From the NCBI RefSeq assembly GCF_900110755.1, contig NZ_FOFF01000007.1, positions 182,416 to 246,415 on the forward strand: a DNA stretch of 64,000 bases. Direction: 5' to 3'. The DNA comes from Streptomyces sp. yr375 (GTDB taxonomy: Bacteria > Actinomycetota > Actinomycetes > Streptomycetales > Streptomycetaceae). A model generated the notes under the pieces. It ran no database searches and was not told the DNA's origin. It saw only the letters and a list, made by a program, of their open reading frames with translations. This document shows positions 16,350-27,445 of this stretch, piece by piece. Each line of letters opens with the position of its first letter. Position 1 is the stretch's first letter. A program made the position numbers and the translations under genes.

Positions 16350-17143
16350 CGCGTGCGAGCAATACCCAGAGCGATAGCGATACCGAGAGTGGCACCCAGG
16401 GCGGTACTCAGGGCAGTACTCAAGGCGGCACCCGGGGTGATGTCCGGGGCAATGTAAGGGGCGATGTCCAGCCCGGTCCGGTGACGGTCAGCCAGGAGGG
16501 GCTGCCCGGCTGGCTGGACCCGGTCGTGCACGCGGCCCGGACGGTCCAGCCGCGCCAGCTCAGCCGCTTCCTGCCCCCGGAGAACGGCACGGGCCGCCAG
16601 TCGGCCGTCCTGATCCTGTTCGGCGCCGGCGGGCACGGCCCCGAGCTGCTGCTCATGGAGCGCGCCGGCTCCCTGCGCTCCCACGCGGGCCAGCCCTCCT
16701 TCCCCGGCGGCGCCCTCGACCCGGCGGACGGCGACCCGCACGGTGACGGGCCGCTGCGGGCCGCGCTGCGCGAGGCCGAGGAGGAGACCGGCCTCGATCC
16801 GTCCGGCGTCCAGCTCTTCGGCGTCCTGCCCAAGCTGTACATCCCGGTCAGCGGCTTCGTCGTCACCCCGGTCCTGGGCTGGTGGCGCGAGCCGAGCCCG
16901 GTGGGCGTCGTCGATCCCGGCGAGACGGCCCGCGTCTTCACGGTCCCCGTGGCGGATCTCACAAATCCGGACAACCGGGCCACGGCCCTGCACCCCAGCG
17001 GCTACCGCGGCCCGGCATTCCTGGTCGAATCCGCCCTTGTGTGGGGGTTCACGGCCGGTGTCATCGACCGATTGCTGCACTTCGCGGGCTGGGAGCAGCC
17101 CTGGGACCGCGAGAAGCAGGTCCCGCTCGACTGGCGGTCATGA
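16346..17143 (+). CDS. NUDIX hydrolase, CoA pyrophosphatase type
   Basis: A 265-residue NUDIX protein. The box is GGALDPADGDPHGDGPLRAA followed by LREAEEETGLDP, the full REx2EExGxD-type metal site with a slightly long loop. An upstream LLMERAGSLRSHAGQPSFPG matches the CoA-recognition signature (UPF0035) of CoA pyrophosphatases. These cleave CoA to 3',5'-ADP and phosphopantetheine. The first ~45 residues are a disordered Gly/Thr/Gln/Asp repeat (TQGGTQGSTQGG). It is coupled to the upstream ORF and followed within 15 bp by the marP-like gene. Confidence 0.88.
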   Translation: MTRASNTQSDSDTESGTQGGTQGSTQGGTRGDVRGNVRGDVQPGPVTVSQEGLPGWLDPVVHAARTVQPRQLSRFLPPENGTGRQSAVLILFGAGGHGPELLLMERAGSLRSHAGQPSFPGGALDPADGDPHGDGPLRAALREAEEETGLDPSGVQLFGVLPKLYIPVSGFVVTPVLGWWREPSPVGVVDPGETARVFTVPVADLTNPDNRATALHPSGYRGPAFLVESALVWGFTAGVIDRLLHFAGWEQPWDREKQVPLDWRS

Positions 17144-17156
17144 CAGGGTGTCGCTC

Positions 17157-18356
17157 GTGAATGTGCTGGACATCCTGTTGCTGGTCGCGGCCGTATGGTT
17201 CGCGGTCGTCGGCTACCGCCAGGGGTTCGTCGTCGGCATCCTGTCGGTGATCGGCTTCCTGGGCGGCGGCCTCGTCGCCGTCTACCTGCTGCCCGTGATC
17301 TGGGACGCCCTGACCGACAACTCCGAGGTGAGTACCACGGCCGCCGTCGTCGCGGTCATCGTCGTGATCGTCTGCGCCTCGATCGGCCAGGCCCTCACCA
17401 CCCACCTCGGCAACAAGCTGCGCCGGTACATCACCTGGTCCCCGGCCCGCGCGCTGGACGCGACGGGCGGCGCGCTGGTCAACGTCGTGGCGATGCTGCT
17501 GGTGGCCTGGCTGATCGGGTCCGCGCTCGCCGGCACCACCCTGCCGACCCTCGGCAAGGAGGTCCGTAGCTCCACGGTGCTGCACGGGGTGTCCGAGGCG
17601 CTGCCCGACCAGGCCGACACCTGGTTCGCCGACTTCTCCTCCGTCCTCGCGCAGAACGGCTTCCCGCAGGTCTTCAGCCCGTTCTCCAACGAGCCGATCA
17701 CCGACGTCCAGCCGCCCGACCCGGCCCTCGCGGGCAGCGCGGTTGCCAAGCGCGCGCAGCGCTCCATCGTCAAGGTCATGGGCACCGCCGAGAGTTGCGG
17801 CAAGGTCCTGGAGGGCACCGGCTTCGTCTTCGGCGAGCGCCGCGTCATGACCAACGCGCACGTCGTGGGCGGCGTCGACGAGCCCACCGTCCAGATAGGC
17901 GGCGAGGGCCGCAAGTACGACGCCACGGTCGTCCTGTACGACTGGAAGCGCGACATCGCCGTCCTGGACGTACCGGATCTCGACGCGCCCGCGCTGCGGT
18001 TCAGCACCGAGGACGCGCGCAGCAGCGACGGCGCGATCGTCGCCGGGTTCCCGGAGAACGGGTCGTACGACGTCCGTGCCGCGCGCGTACGCGGCCGCAT
18101 CACGGCCAACGGCCCGGACATCTACCACCGCACGACCGTCCGCCGTGACGTGTACTCGCTGTACGCGACCGTCCGTCAGGGCAACTCCGGAGGCCCGCTG
18201 CTCACCCCCGACGGCAAGGTGTACGGCGTGGTCTTCGCGAAGTCCCTCGACGACGCCGAAACCGGCTACGCCCTCACCGTGGACGAGATCCAGCAGGACA
18301 TCACCGCGGGACGTACGGCAGGCCAGCAGGTGGACAGCGACAGTTGCGCCCTCTAG
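17157..18356 (+). CDS. marP: MarP-family membrane serine protease
   Basis: A 399-residue protein. Four hydrophobic segments in the first ~140 residues (LDILLLVAAVWFAVV onward; CvpA-like) precede a periplasm-side chymotrypsin-fold protease. The triad is visible: His235 (TNAHVV), Asp266 (RDIAVL) and Ser344 (GNSGGP). Two cysteines could form the redox disulfide described for the mycobacterial family. In M. tuberculosis, MarP protects against acid by processing a peptidoglycan hydrolase; the same role here is an inference. GTG 17157 is preferred over 17148 because AGGG lies 8 bases upstream. Confidence 0.92.
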   Translation: MNVLDILLLVAAVWFAVVGYRQGFVVGILSVIGFLGGGLVAVYLLPVIWDALTDNSEVSTTAAVVAVIVVIVCASIGQALTTHLGNKLRRYITWSPARALDATGGALVNVVAMLLVAWLIGSALAGTTLPTLGKEVRSSTVLHGVSEALPDQADTWFADFSSVLAQNGFPQVFSPFSNEPITDVQPPDPALAGSAVAKRAQRSIVKVMGTAESCGKVLEGTGFVFGERRVMTNAHVVGGVDEPTVQIGGEGRKYDATVVLYDWKRDIAVLDVPDLDAPALRFSTEDARSSDGAIVAGFPENGSYDVRAARVRGRITANGPDIYHRTTVRRDVYSLYATVRQGNSGGPLLTPDGKVYGVVFAKSLDDAETGYALTVDEIQQDITAGRTAGQQVDSDSCAL

Positions 18357-18361
18357 GACGG

Positions 18362-18387
18362 CCCCGGGACCCCTAAGGGGCTCGGGG
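18362..18387 (+). terminator. probable terminator after the marP-like gene
   Basis: Imperfect hairpin CCCCGGGACCCCT/AGGGGCTCGGGG six bases past the stop. There is no U-run, which is common for Streptomyces terminators. Confidence 0.6.
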
Positions 18388-18699
18388 CGTCAGCCTCGTG
18401 GGTGACGCAGGCGGACCGAGACCCAGCGGGCCCGGCGTCGCAGGATGCGCGGAATGCCCACCCGGAGGTCGGAATCCGGCAGTTGTGGGTCGGCACCCCG
18501 TTGGTGCGGGCTCAGGCCACTGGCCGAGCGGCGGTTGCGCGGTGCGTCACTGTAGTCGTGCGTCCAGCCCATACCCCGACGTCTGCCCCTGCCCGAAGGT
18601 CGATAACCGCCCTCCGGCCCGCCAATTGGCCTATGCGTCGGGCATTTGGCTGTTCGTAGTACAGGTGTTCAGATTCGGACACCGGGCGATGCGCTTCGG
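18388..18699. other. gene-free interval between marP and a convergent hydrolase
   Basis: About 310 bp with short overlapping ORFs in several frames, none with a recognisable domain or convincing ribosome site. No repeat or tRNA seen. Confidence 0.5.
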
Positions 18700-19650
18700 T
18701 CACCGATCGGGTTCGGGATCCTTCAGCCAATTGACCAGTTCTGTGGAGAACGCGACCGAGTCCTCTTCGTGCGGGAAGTGGCCGAGGCCGTCGAACAGCC
18801 GCCAGCGGTACGGGGCTTCGACGTACTCGCCGGAGCCGGCCGCGCTGCGGGTGCGCAGCACCGGATCGAGTGAGCCGTGCAGATGCAGCGTGGGCACGCG
18901 CACGGGCCGCTTCATGCGCCGGTAGAACTGGATGCCGTCCGGACGGGCCAGCGAGCGCACCAGCCAGCGGTACGGCTCCACGGCGCAGTGCGCGGTGGAC
19001 GGGATGCACATCGCGCGCCGGTACGTCTCCACCGCGTCGTCCTCCGGCAGCAGCGGCCCGGACCAGTCCCGCAGCAGCCGGCCCACGAGTTCGCCGTCGT
19101 CGGCGGTGAGCTGCCGCTCGGGGATCCACGGCCGCTGGAACCCCCAGATGTGGGAACTCGCGGTCGTCTGCCGGACGTCGGCGAGCATCGCCGAGCGCCA
19201 GCGCCGCGGATGCGGCATCGAGGAGACGGCGAGCCGCCGCACCAGCTTGGGCCGCATCACGGCCGCCGTCCACGCCAGATAACCGCCCAGGTCATGGCCG
19301 ACCAGCGCGGCGTCCGGCTCGCCGAGGGAGCGGATCACGCCGGTGATGTCGAGGGCGAGGTTGGCCGGATCGTAGCCGCGGGGCGTACGGTCGCTGCCGC
19401 CCACGCCCCGCAGGTCCATCGCGACGGCCCGGAAGCCCGCGTCGGCCAGCGCGACCAACTGGTGCCGCCAGGTCCACCAGAACTGCGGGAACCCGTGGAC
19501 GAGCATGACCAGCGGGCCGTCGCCCATCTCGGCGATGTGGAACCGCGCGCCGTTCGCGGCGACCTCGCGGTGGGTGACCGGCACGCCGCAGACGGCGTCC
19601 GGCCGTACGACCGAGGCGGGCTGGGCCGGAGGAATCGCGGGGTCCGTCAT
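18700..19650 (-). CDS. alpha/beta hydrolase, epoxide hydrolase/dehalogenase type
   Basis: A 316-residue alpha/beta hydrolase. The oxyanion motif is LVHGFPQFWWTWRHQ. The nucleophile elbow is VGHDLGGYLAW, where Asp replaces Ser, as in epoxide hydrolases and haloalkane dehalogenases. The catalytic His is in FDGLGHFPHEE. The acid and cap-domain region follow the usual order. The natural substrate is unknown. Its start overlaps the stop of the holin-like gene upstream (ATGA). Confidence 0.9.
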   Translation of the reverse strand: MTDPAIPPAQPASVVRPDAVCGVPVTHREVAANGARFHIAEMGDGPLVMLVHGFPQFWWTWRHQLVALADAGFRAVAMDLRGVGGSDRTPRGYDPANLALDITGVIRSLGEPDAALVGHDLGGYLAWTAAVMRPKLVRRLAVSSMPHPRRWRSAMLADVRQTTASSHIWGFQRPWIPERQLTADDGELVGRLLRDWSGPLLPEDDAVETYRRAMCIPSTAHCAVEPYRWLVRSLARPDGIQFYRRMKRPVRVPTLHLHGSLDPVLRTRSAAGSGEYVEAPYRWRLFDGLGHFPHEEDSVAFSTELVNWLKDPEPDR

Positions 19651-20135
19651 GACGACGAGCGTCCCACAGCCTCGAGGGCCTCCGGGGCCCGATCCTGCGG
19701 GAGGTCGGGCCGCGGGTGCGGCTTGGCGTTCTGCAGGACGCCCGCCGTCTCCTTCACGGACGCGGCCACCATCTGCGGGCCCTGGCTCTTCTTGGCCTTC
19801 TTCGCGAAGAACACGCCGATCAGCCCGAGGGCGATCGCGAGGAGCACGTTCGCCGCGAACGACAGCAGGAAGCAGAGCGCGAGGTTCCAGTCGCTCCAGG
19901 TCCGGATGCCGTACGCCAGCGCGAAGTTCAGCATCGGAAGGGAGAACACCAGGACCGCGCCGGCCACCGAGAACGCCCCGCCGCTCAGCAGGCCCCGCTT
20001 GACGTCCTGCTTGAGCTGCGCCTTCGCCAGCGCGATCTCGTCGTGCACCAGCGCCGACAATTCGGTCGTCGCCGAGGCGAACAGCCGGCCGATGCTGCGT
20101 TCGGCGCCGACCGGGCTGCCGTCGGGTGCGCTCAT
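19647..20135 (-). CDS. phage-holin-like superfamily III (DUF1469) membrane protein
   Basis: A 162-residue protein. A short amphipathic N-terminal part (LFASATTELSALVHDEIALA) is followed by two hydrophobic segments (about 50-70 and 83-107), then a charged tail with KKAKKSQGP. This is the actinobacterial putative-holin family found on chromosomes rather than phages; its role is unknown. It overlaps the hydrolase and is 126 bp downstream of nhaA on the same strand, so the three may share a transcript. Confidence 0.85.
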   Translation of the reverse strand: MSAPDGSPVGAERSIGRLFASATTELSALVHDEIALAKAQLKQDVKRGLLSGGAFSVAGAVLVFSLPMLNFALAYGIRTWSDWNLALCFLLSFAANVLLAIALGLIGVFFAKKAKKSQGPQMVAASVKETAGVLQNAKPHPRPDLPQDRAPEALEAVGRSSS

Positions 20136-20261
20136 CGCGTTCTCCCTCTCCTGCTGCTGTCTGTGTTGCCGTACGTGCCGCTGTAGGTGCCGCCGTGCGC
20201 GGTGCCGCGTGTTTCCGGCTGCGGTGCTGCTTCTGGCTTCCTTTTGTACCGTCCCGTCAGA

Positions 20262-21746
20262 TCATGCCGGACCGTCGCCCTCCTCGCCCGCCCCGCCCGG
20301 CACTTCGGCAAGCCCGTGGCGCGCGTCGGCCTCGTCCTGGGCGGCGTCCCGGGAGATCTCCGCGGCGATCCGGCGGTGCTCGGCGGCCTTGCGGTCGAGG
20401 ATCTCCGCCATCCGCAGGTGGTACGCCGGGTCGTCCTGCTCGTAGACGTCCGGGACGCCGTCGAGGTCGTCGTCTCGCTCCTCGGCCTCCCACATCCGGC
20501 GGTACCGGGCGTTGCGCAGCTTCAGTAGGACCGTCGCCAGGGTCGCCGCGATCAGCGAGCCCAGCAGGACGGCGGCCTTGGCCTCGTCGGTGAGGGCGGC
20601 GTCGCCCTCGAAGGCGAGCTCCCCGATCAGCAGCGAGACGGTGAACCCGATGCCGGCGAGGGACGCGACGGCGAACACGTCCGGCCAGGCGAGGTCCTCG
20701 CTGAGCGAGGCCCGGGTGAAGCGGACGGTCAGCCAGGTCCCGCCGAAGATGCCGATCGTCTTGCCGACGACGAGACCCAGCACGATGCCCAGCGTCTCCG
20801 GCCGCGCGAACACGTCCCCGAGCACCCCGCCCGAGACCGTCACACCGGCGCTGAACAGGGCGAACAGCGGCACCGCGAGACCGGCGGAGAGCGGCCGGAC
20901 GAGGTGCTCGATCCGCTCGCCCGGGGAGCGCTCCTCGCCCTCGCGCGTCGTGCAGCGCAGCATCAGGCCCATCGCGACACCGGCGATCGTGGCGTGGACG
21001 CCGCTGTTGTACATCAGCGCCCAGATCACCAGCGCGAGCGGCACGTACACGTACCAGCCGCGCACGCCCTTGCGCAGCAGCAGCCAGAAGACGACGAGTG
21101 CGACGACCGCGCCGCCCAGCGCCACGAAGTCGATGCCGCCGGTGAAGAAGACCGCGATGATCAGGATCGCGAACAGGTCGTCGACGACGGCGAGGGTGAG
21201 CAGGAAGGCGCGCAGCGCGCTCGGCAGCGACGTGCCGATGACGGCGAGCACGGCGAGCGCGAACGCGATGTCGGTGGCCGTGGGCACGGCCCAACCCGCG
21301 AGGGAGCCGCCGCCGGTGAGGTTGGTGAGCGTGTACACGAGCGCCGGTACGGCCATCCCGCACAGCGCGGCCACCACCGGCAGCGCGGCGGCCCTGCGGT
21401 CCTTGAGGTCACCGGCGACCAGCTCGCGCTTGAGCTCGATGCCGGCGACGAAGAAGAAGACCGCGAGGAGGCCGTCGGCCGCCCAGTGCGCGACCGAGAG
21501 GTTCAGGCCGAGGGCCGCGGGCCCGAGGTGGAAGTGGCTGACGCTCTCGTAACTGTCGTGCAGCGCCGGGACGTTCGCCCAGACCAGCGCGGCGACGGCG
21601 GCCACGAGCAGCAGCACACCGCCGACGGTCTCGGTGCGCAGCGCGTCCGCGACGAAGTTCCGCTCGGGCAGGGACAGCCGTCCGAGGACCTTGCGGGGGT
21701 GCGGGGCGGGGGCCGAGGCGGGAGTCGGGGTGCGGGGCGCGGGCAC
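20262..21746 (-). CDS. nhaA: Na+/H+ antiporter NhaA
   Basis: A 494-residue NhaA transporter that expels Na+ in exchange for protons. Twelve membrane segments are apparent. The ion-binding aspartates are conserved in AVPTATDIAFALAVL and LAVVDDLFAI. A Gly-rich interrupted helix follows further on. The N-terminal ~25 residues are Pro/Ala-rich, and the C-terminal 70 residues form an acidic cytoplasmic tail with DDDLDGVPDVYEQDD that E. coli NhaA lacks. GTG 21746 is chosen because GGAGG sits 8 bases upstream; GTG 21782 is an alternative. An operator-like tandem repeat lies 70-97 bp upstream. Confidence 0.95.
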   Translation of the reverse strand: MPAPRTPTPASAPAPHPRKVLGRLSLPERNFVADALRTETVGGVLLLVAAVAALVWANVPALHDSYESVSHFHLGPAALGLNLSVAHWAADGLLAVFFFVAGIELKRELVAGDLKDRRAAALPVVAALCGMAVPALVYTLTNLTGGGSLAGWAVPTATDIAFALAVLAVIGTSLPSALRAFLLTLAVVDDLFAILIIAVFFTGGIDFVALGGAVVALVVFWLLLRKGVRGWYVYVPLALVIWALMYNSGVHATIAGVAMGLMLRCTTREGEERSPGERIEHLVRPLSAGLAVPLFALFSAGVTVSGGVLGDVFARPETLGIVLGLVVGKTIGIFGGTWLTVRFTRASLSEDLAWPDVFAVASLAGIGFTVSLLIGELAFEGDAALTDEAKAAVLLGSLIAATLATVLLKLRNARYRRMWEAEERDDDLDGVPDVYEQDDPAYHLRMAEILDRKAAEHRRIAAEISRDAAQDEADARHGLAEVPGGAGEEGDGPA

Positions 21747-21815
21747 GGTGGGGACCTCCGGTCGGTGGGCAGGGCTGAGCACATGCCGACCAGACTTCCC
21801 GGCGCACCTTTTTGT

Positions 21816-21843
21816 TTAGCCTACCTAAAGTTAGTCTACCTAA
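21816..21843. promoter_or_regulatory. tandem operator-like repeat upstream of nhaA
   Basis: Two copies of the dyad TTAG-N5-CTAA (TTAGCCTACCTAA at 21816-21828 and TTAGTCTACCTAA at 21831-21843), 15 bp apart. On the nhaA strand each reads TTAGGTAG-x-CTAA, close to DtxR/IdeR-type metal boxes but one base shorter. The AT-rich position 70-97 bp before nhaA suits promoter control. Confidence 0.55.
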
Positions 21844-21886
21844 AGTGCGCGGGGAGGAATCCGGCGATCCCTACGTTAGGTGCGAA

Positions 21887-21921
21887 AAGGGCACCCGGCG
21901 CGCTTGCCGCCGAGTGCCCTT
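21887..21921 (-). terminator. terminator of acs
   Basis: 14-bp arms AAGGGCACCCGGCG and CGCCGAGTGCCCTT with one mismatch and a 7-nt loop, about 60 bp past the acs stop and between acs and nhaA. Confidence 0.75.
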
Positions 21922-21925
21922 CACC

Positions 21926-21957
21926 GACCTGCAGACCTGCAGACCTGCAGACCTGCC
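21926..21957. repeat. 8-bp tandem repeat (GACCTGCA)x4
   Basis: Four copies, the last with one change, between the acs terminator and the acs stop. Short microsatellite. Confidence 0.85.
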
Positions 21958-21978
21958 GACCGAGACCTACCGGTGTGC

Positions 21979-23937
<1,959 letters not shown>

Positions 23938-24038
23938 GACATCTGCCTCTCGAAGGTATCCGTGTCCGTTGTGTCCCAGGCCACAGCTCATCAGACCCAG
24001 GGGCCCGGTGACAAGGGCCGACGAAATATTGGTTTAGA

Positions 24039-24160
24039 CCTGTTGGAGTTCGGTTCGGTGTAGTTCGGTTCGGTGGAGTCCGGTTCGGTGGGGCCCCGGT
24101 TCGGCGGAGTCGGTTCTCTGGGACCCCGGTTCGCTGGAGTCCGGTTCGGCGGGAGTCCGG
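24039..24160. repeat. degenerate short repeats upstream of acs
   Basis: About seven imperfect copies of a 14-17-bp unit around GGTTCGGTGGAGTCC in the interval between acs and the SulP-CA gene. The following 24160-24290 is G/T-rich and low in complexity. No gene is supported in 23938-24417. Confidence 0.7.
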
Positions 24161-24417
24161 CTTGTGTGGTGTGCGGTGGACTGCGATCGGCGGGGTGGGC
24201 TGGGTGGGGTGTGCGGTGAGGAGTGGCCTGGTGGGGTCGGTGTGGTGCGGTGTGGTGCGGGTCGGGGTCATCCGTACCCACGGGCGGGGGCCCGACGGAG
24301 TTCAGCCGGTGTAACGCCTTTCACACCCGCGCCTGGCCCCGGCCCTGGTGGCGTCGGGCGGCGCCCGCCGAGGAGAGGGACTCGGCGGACGCTTCCCATC
24401 GACACGTCCTCACATCG

Positions 24418-27111
24418 TCACGCCGTCAGGTCCGCGACTCCCACGTGGTCGAACAGCCCGCCGCCGCTTTCCCCGGTGAGCAGGTACGTCTGTGTTTCGC
24501 CCACGTGGAAGTACAGCCCGTGCAGCTCCAGCGCCCCGGCCCGCAGGGCCCCGGCCACCGACTCGTGGGCCCGTAGATGCTCCAACTGCTGGACCACGTT
24601 GGTCAGGCAGAGCTGCTCGACCGCGTCCACCGGTGTCCGCCCGGCCAGCCGGGCCCAGGGGCGGCTGTCGTCGGCCATCCGCTCCAGACTCGGCAACCCG
24701 TGCCGCAACCACCGCTTCAGCGGGGTCCGGGGGCCACCCGGTTCGGAGTTGAGCAGCGCCTGCATGGCCCCGCACCCCGAGTGCCCGCACACCGTGATGG
24801 ACCGCACCTTCAGCACGTCCACCGCGTACTCGATCGCCGCCGCCACCGAGTCGTCCCCGCTCTCCCCGCCGGGCGGCGGCACGAGGTTGCCCACATTGCG
24901 CACCACGAACAGGTCGCCGGGACCACTGGAGGTGATCATCGAGGTGACCAGCCGAGAGTCGGCGCAGGTGAGGAAGAGCTGCGTGGGCCGCTGCCCCTCC
25001 CGGGCCAGCCGCGCCAGCTCCCCCCGCACCAGCGGCGCGGTGTTCCGCTGGAACGCGCTGATACCACGCACCAGTTGATGCCCACTTGGCTCGGAGTGCT
25101 CGGTGTGTGCGGCGCGCTGGGTGTGCTCGGAGTGCCCGGCATGTTCCGTGTGCCCAGTGTGTTCGGCGTGCTCGGTTGGCTCCGTGGGTTCTGTCGTCTC
25201 CTTCCTCTGGTTTTTACCCTGCGCTGCGTCCGGCGTCTCTGCCGAGTCCGGCGAGTGTGCCGAGTCCGCCCCGCTGGGCGTCCTGGGCGTTCTCGCCGTC
25301 AGGGGTGTCGCTGTCGCCGTCGTACGCCGTGGCACCTCGCACTGGTGGTTGCGCCACGGTGTCCACGGGCGGCAGCGGCAGTCGGCGATCGGGGTGTCTC
25401 CGCCGGGAACCGGGTCGAGACCTCGGGGAGCGGTCGACTCGCCCCCTTCGGCTCCGGAGCCGGTGCCCGCGCCGGTGCCGGTACTGGTGCTGGTGCCGAC
25501 GCCGGTGTGTGTCTCCAGGCCGGCTCGGGTGTCGGGCCCCCTGTCGGAGCGGCGGCCGGTGAGCTTGACGGAGCCGCCTCGCGCGGTGTGCGACTTCTGC
25601 CAGTCCTGTAGGGACTCGTATGCCGCGTGGTCCATGAAGGAGCCGTCCAACTCGACTACGACGTAGGACCCTTGGGGCATGAGGTGCAGGATGCGGCTGA
25701 GCCGTGGCACGGCGAGGAACGTCAACTGGCCTCGTACGTGTACGTGATGGACTCCTTCCTTCTCGTGGTGCGTGATGCGGGTGCGGGCGAGGCGGTGCAG
25801 GGCGACGGCGACGGCCACGGCGATGCCGAGCATCACGCCCCCCAGGACGCCGAGGACCACCACGCCGAGGGTGGTGACGGCGTACACCAGCACCTCTCGG
25901 TGGCGAGTCACCGTGCGAATGTGGTGCAGGGACACCATCTGGATGCCGACGGCCATCACCAGGGCGGCGAGTGAGGCGAGCGGGATGAGATCCAGGATCG
26001 GGACCATCAGCAACGCGGCGACTACTACGAGAACGCCGTGCAGCATCGTGGAGTTCCGGCTCACGGCACCGGCTTGGACATTTGCCGAACTGCGCACCGC
26101 GACGCCCGCCACCGGCAGTCCGCCGAGTGCGCCGGAGACGATGTTGGCCGCGCCCTGGCCGAGCAGTTCGCGGTCCAGGTCGGAGCGGCCGACTCGGGCG
26201 GAGCGGGAGCTGAGCAGGCCGGGGTCGGAGGCGATCAGCTTGTCCACGGCGACCGCGCCCAGCAGCGACTGCACGCTGCACACCAGCGTGGTGGTGAGGA
26301 CGGCGGCGACGAGCCCGAGCACCGGCCCCTCGGGCAGCCCGGCCAGGGCGTGACTGCTCCAGGACGGCAGGTCGACCTTAGGCAGGGTGAGGCCGGTGAG
26401 CGCGGCGATCGCGGTCGCGCCCGTGACGGCGACGAGTGCGGCGGGCACCTTGTGCAGCAGGCGGCCGACCCGGCCGGGGATGCGCGGCCAGAGCAGCAGC
26501 AGGGTCAGGGTCAGCACGCTCACGGCCACGGCCGCGGGCTGCAGGCGGGCCAACTGGGCGGGCAGGGCGCGGAGGTTGTCGAGGACGGAGCTCTGGGGGC
26601 TGCCGCCGAGGACGACGTGCAGTTGGGCGACGGCGATGGTGACGCCGATGCCGGCGAGCATGCCGTGCACGATGGCGGGGCTCACGGCGAGCGCGGTGCG
26701 CGCCACGCGCAGGCAGCCGAGGCCCAGTTGGACGAGCCCGGCGAGGACGGTGACGGCGCAGGTCGTCCGCCAGCCGTAGCGGTGGATGAGGTCGGCGGTG
26801 ACGACGGTCAGGCCGGCCGCGGGGCCGCTGACCTGGAGCGGTGAGCCGCCGATCCAGCCGGCGACGATCCCGCCCACGGCCGCGGCGACGAGCCCGGCCT
26901 GGAGGGGCGCGCCGGTGGCGAGGGCGATGCCGAGGGACAGGGGCAGGGCGATCAGGAAGACCGCGATCGAAGCGGACACGTCCGCGCCCGCGATGCGGAA
27001 GCGGCGGTGCGGGGGCGGTGGGGGGCTGTGGGGCGGGTGGTTGCGCTCGGTGCGCGTCGAGTGGGTCGAACGGGTCGAGTGGGCAGTGCGGGTGGGGACG
27101 CAGGCGGACAT
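24418..27111 (-). CDS. SulP-family anion transporter fused to beta-carbonic anhydrase
   Basis: An 897-residue fusion. The first ~430 residues are a SulP permease with about 11 membrane segments and GGSPLQVSGPAAGLTVVTAD near the binding site. A STAS-like domain follows (VRGQLTFLAVPRLSRIL, VVVELDGSFMDHAAYESL). A long linker (about 530-690) then has a Cys-containing motif (CRCRPWTPWRNHQC) and an EHT/EHA/GHT repeat. The last ~210 residues are a beta-carbonic anhydrase with zinc ligands in LTCADSRLV and GHSGCGAM. It probably imports bicarbonate and equilibrates it with CO2 at the membrane. Start ATG 27111 has GGAGGAGA upstream. Confidence 0.93.
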   Translation of the reverse strand: MSACVPTRTAHSTRSTHSTRTERNHPPHSPPPPPHRRFRIAGADVSASIAVFLIALPLSLGIALATGAPLQAGLVAAAVGGIVAGWIGGSPLQVSGPAAGLTVVTADLIHRYGWRTTCAVTVLAGLVQLGLGCLRVARTALAVSPAIVHGMLAGIGVTIAVAQLHVVLGGSPQSSVLDNLRALPAQLARLQPAAVAVSVLTLTLLLLWPRIPGRVGRLLHKVPAALVAVTGATAIAALTGLTLPKVDLPSWSSHALAGLPEGPVLGLVAAVLTTTLVCSVQSLLGAVAVDKLIASDPGLLSSRSARVGRSDLDRELLGQGAANIVSGALGGLPVAGVAVRSSANVQAGAVSRNSTMLHGVLVVVAALLMVPILDLIPLASLAALVMAVGIQMVSLHHIRTVTRHREVLVYAVTTLGVVVLGVLGGVMLGIAVAVAVALHRLARTRITHHEKEGVHHVHVRGQLTFLAVPRLSRILHLMPQGSYVVVELDGSFMDHAAYESLQDWQKSHTARGGSVKLTGRRSDRGPDTRAGLETHTGVGTSTSTGTGAGTGSGAEGGESTAPRGLDPVPGGDTPIADCRCRPWTPWRNHQCEVPRRTTATATPLTARTPRTPSGADSAHSPDSAETPDAAQGKNQRKETTEPTEPTEHAEHTGHTEHAGHSEHTQRAAHTEHSEPSGHQLVRGISAFQRNTAPLVRGELARLAREGQRPTQLFLTCADSRLVTSMITSSGPGDLFVVRNVGNLVPPPGGESGDDSVAAAIEYAVDVLKVRSITVCGHSGCGAMQALLNSEPGGPRTPLKRWLRHGLPSLERMADDSRPWARLAGRTPVDAVEQLCLTNVVQQLEHLRAHESVAGALRAGALELHGLYFHVGETQTYLLTGESGGGLFDHVGVADLTA

Positions 27112-27445
27112 GTTCCCGTCTCCTCCGGGGCAGCGCGGTCGCGGAACTGGTGGGCCCCCGGCTGTGGCGGGGGCGGTCGCGGCCGTGGGTCACGGCGTGC
27201 AGCGGCGGGATGAAATCAACAATCGGTAAATAGATCGTAATGCAGAGTAAAGGTCATGCATGGATTTTTGCGGCAAATAGGGCAGTGGATCACCCGCAAG
27301 AGTGAAGTGGTCTTTTTGTCGGCTTGTCGTACTAATTCATTCTCGGTCCCATGCGACTTTGACTGCGCCGCCGGTTCGTCCCGGCGCGCCACCAGAGAAC
27401 GCCCTCGTCGGCGTTGGCCGAGAGAAGGAAGAAGGTGGGCGGAAG
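27112..27445. promoter_or_regulatory. divergent promoter region of SulP-CA and the lipoprotein gene
   Basis: 330 bp between divergent starts. Bases 27208-27350 are strikingly AT-rich for this genome, as expected for promoters. Exact -10/-35 elements could not be assigned. The ribosome site for the right-hand gene (GAAGGAAGAAGG) lies near its ATG. Confidence 0.5.

Noticed and set aside
18402..18925. Short ORFs between marP and the hydrolase gene
   Set aside because: Composition is noise-like, there is no ribosome site, and the longer ones overlap the hydrolase gene antisense.
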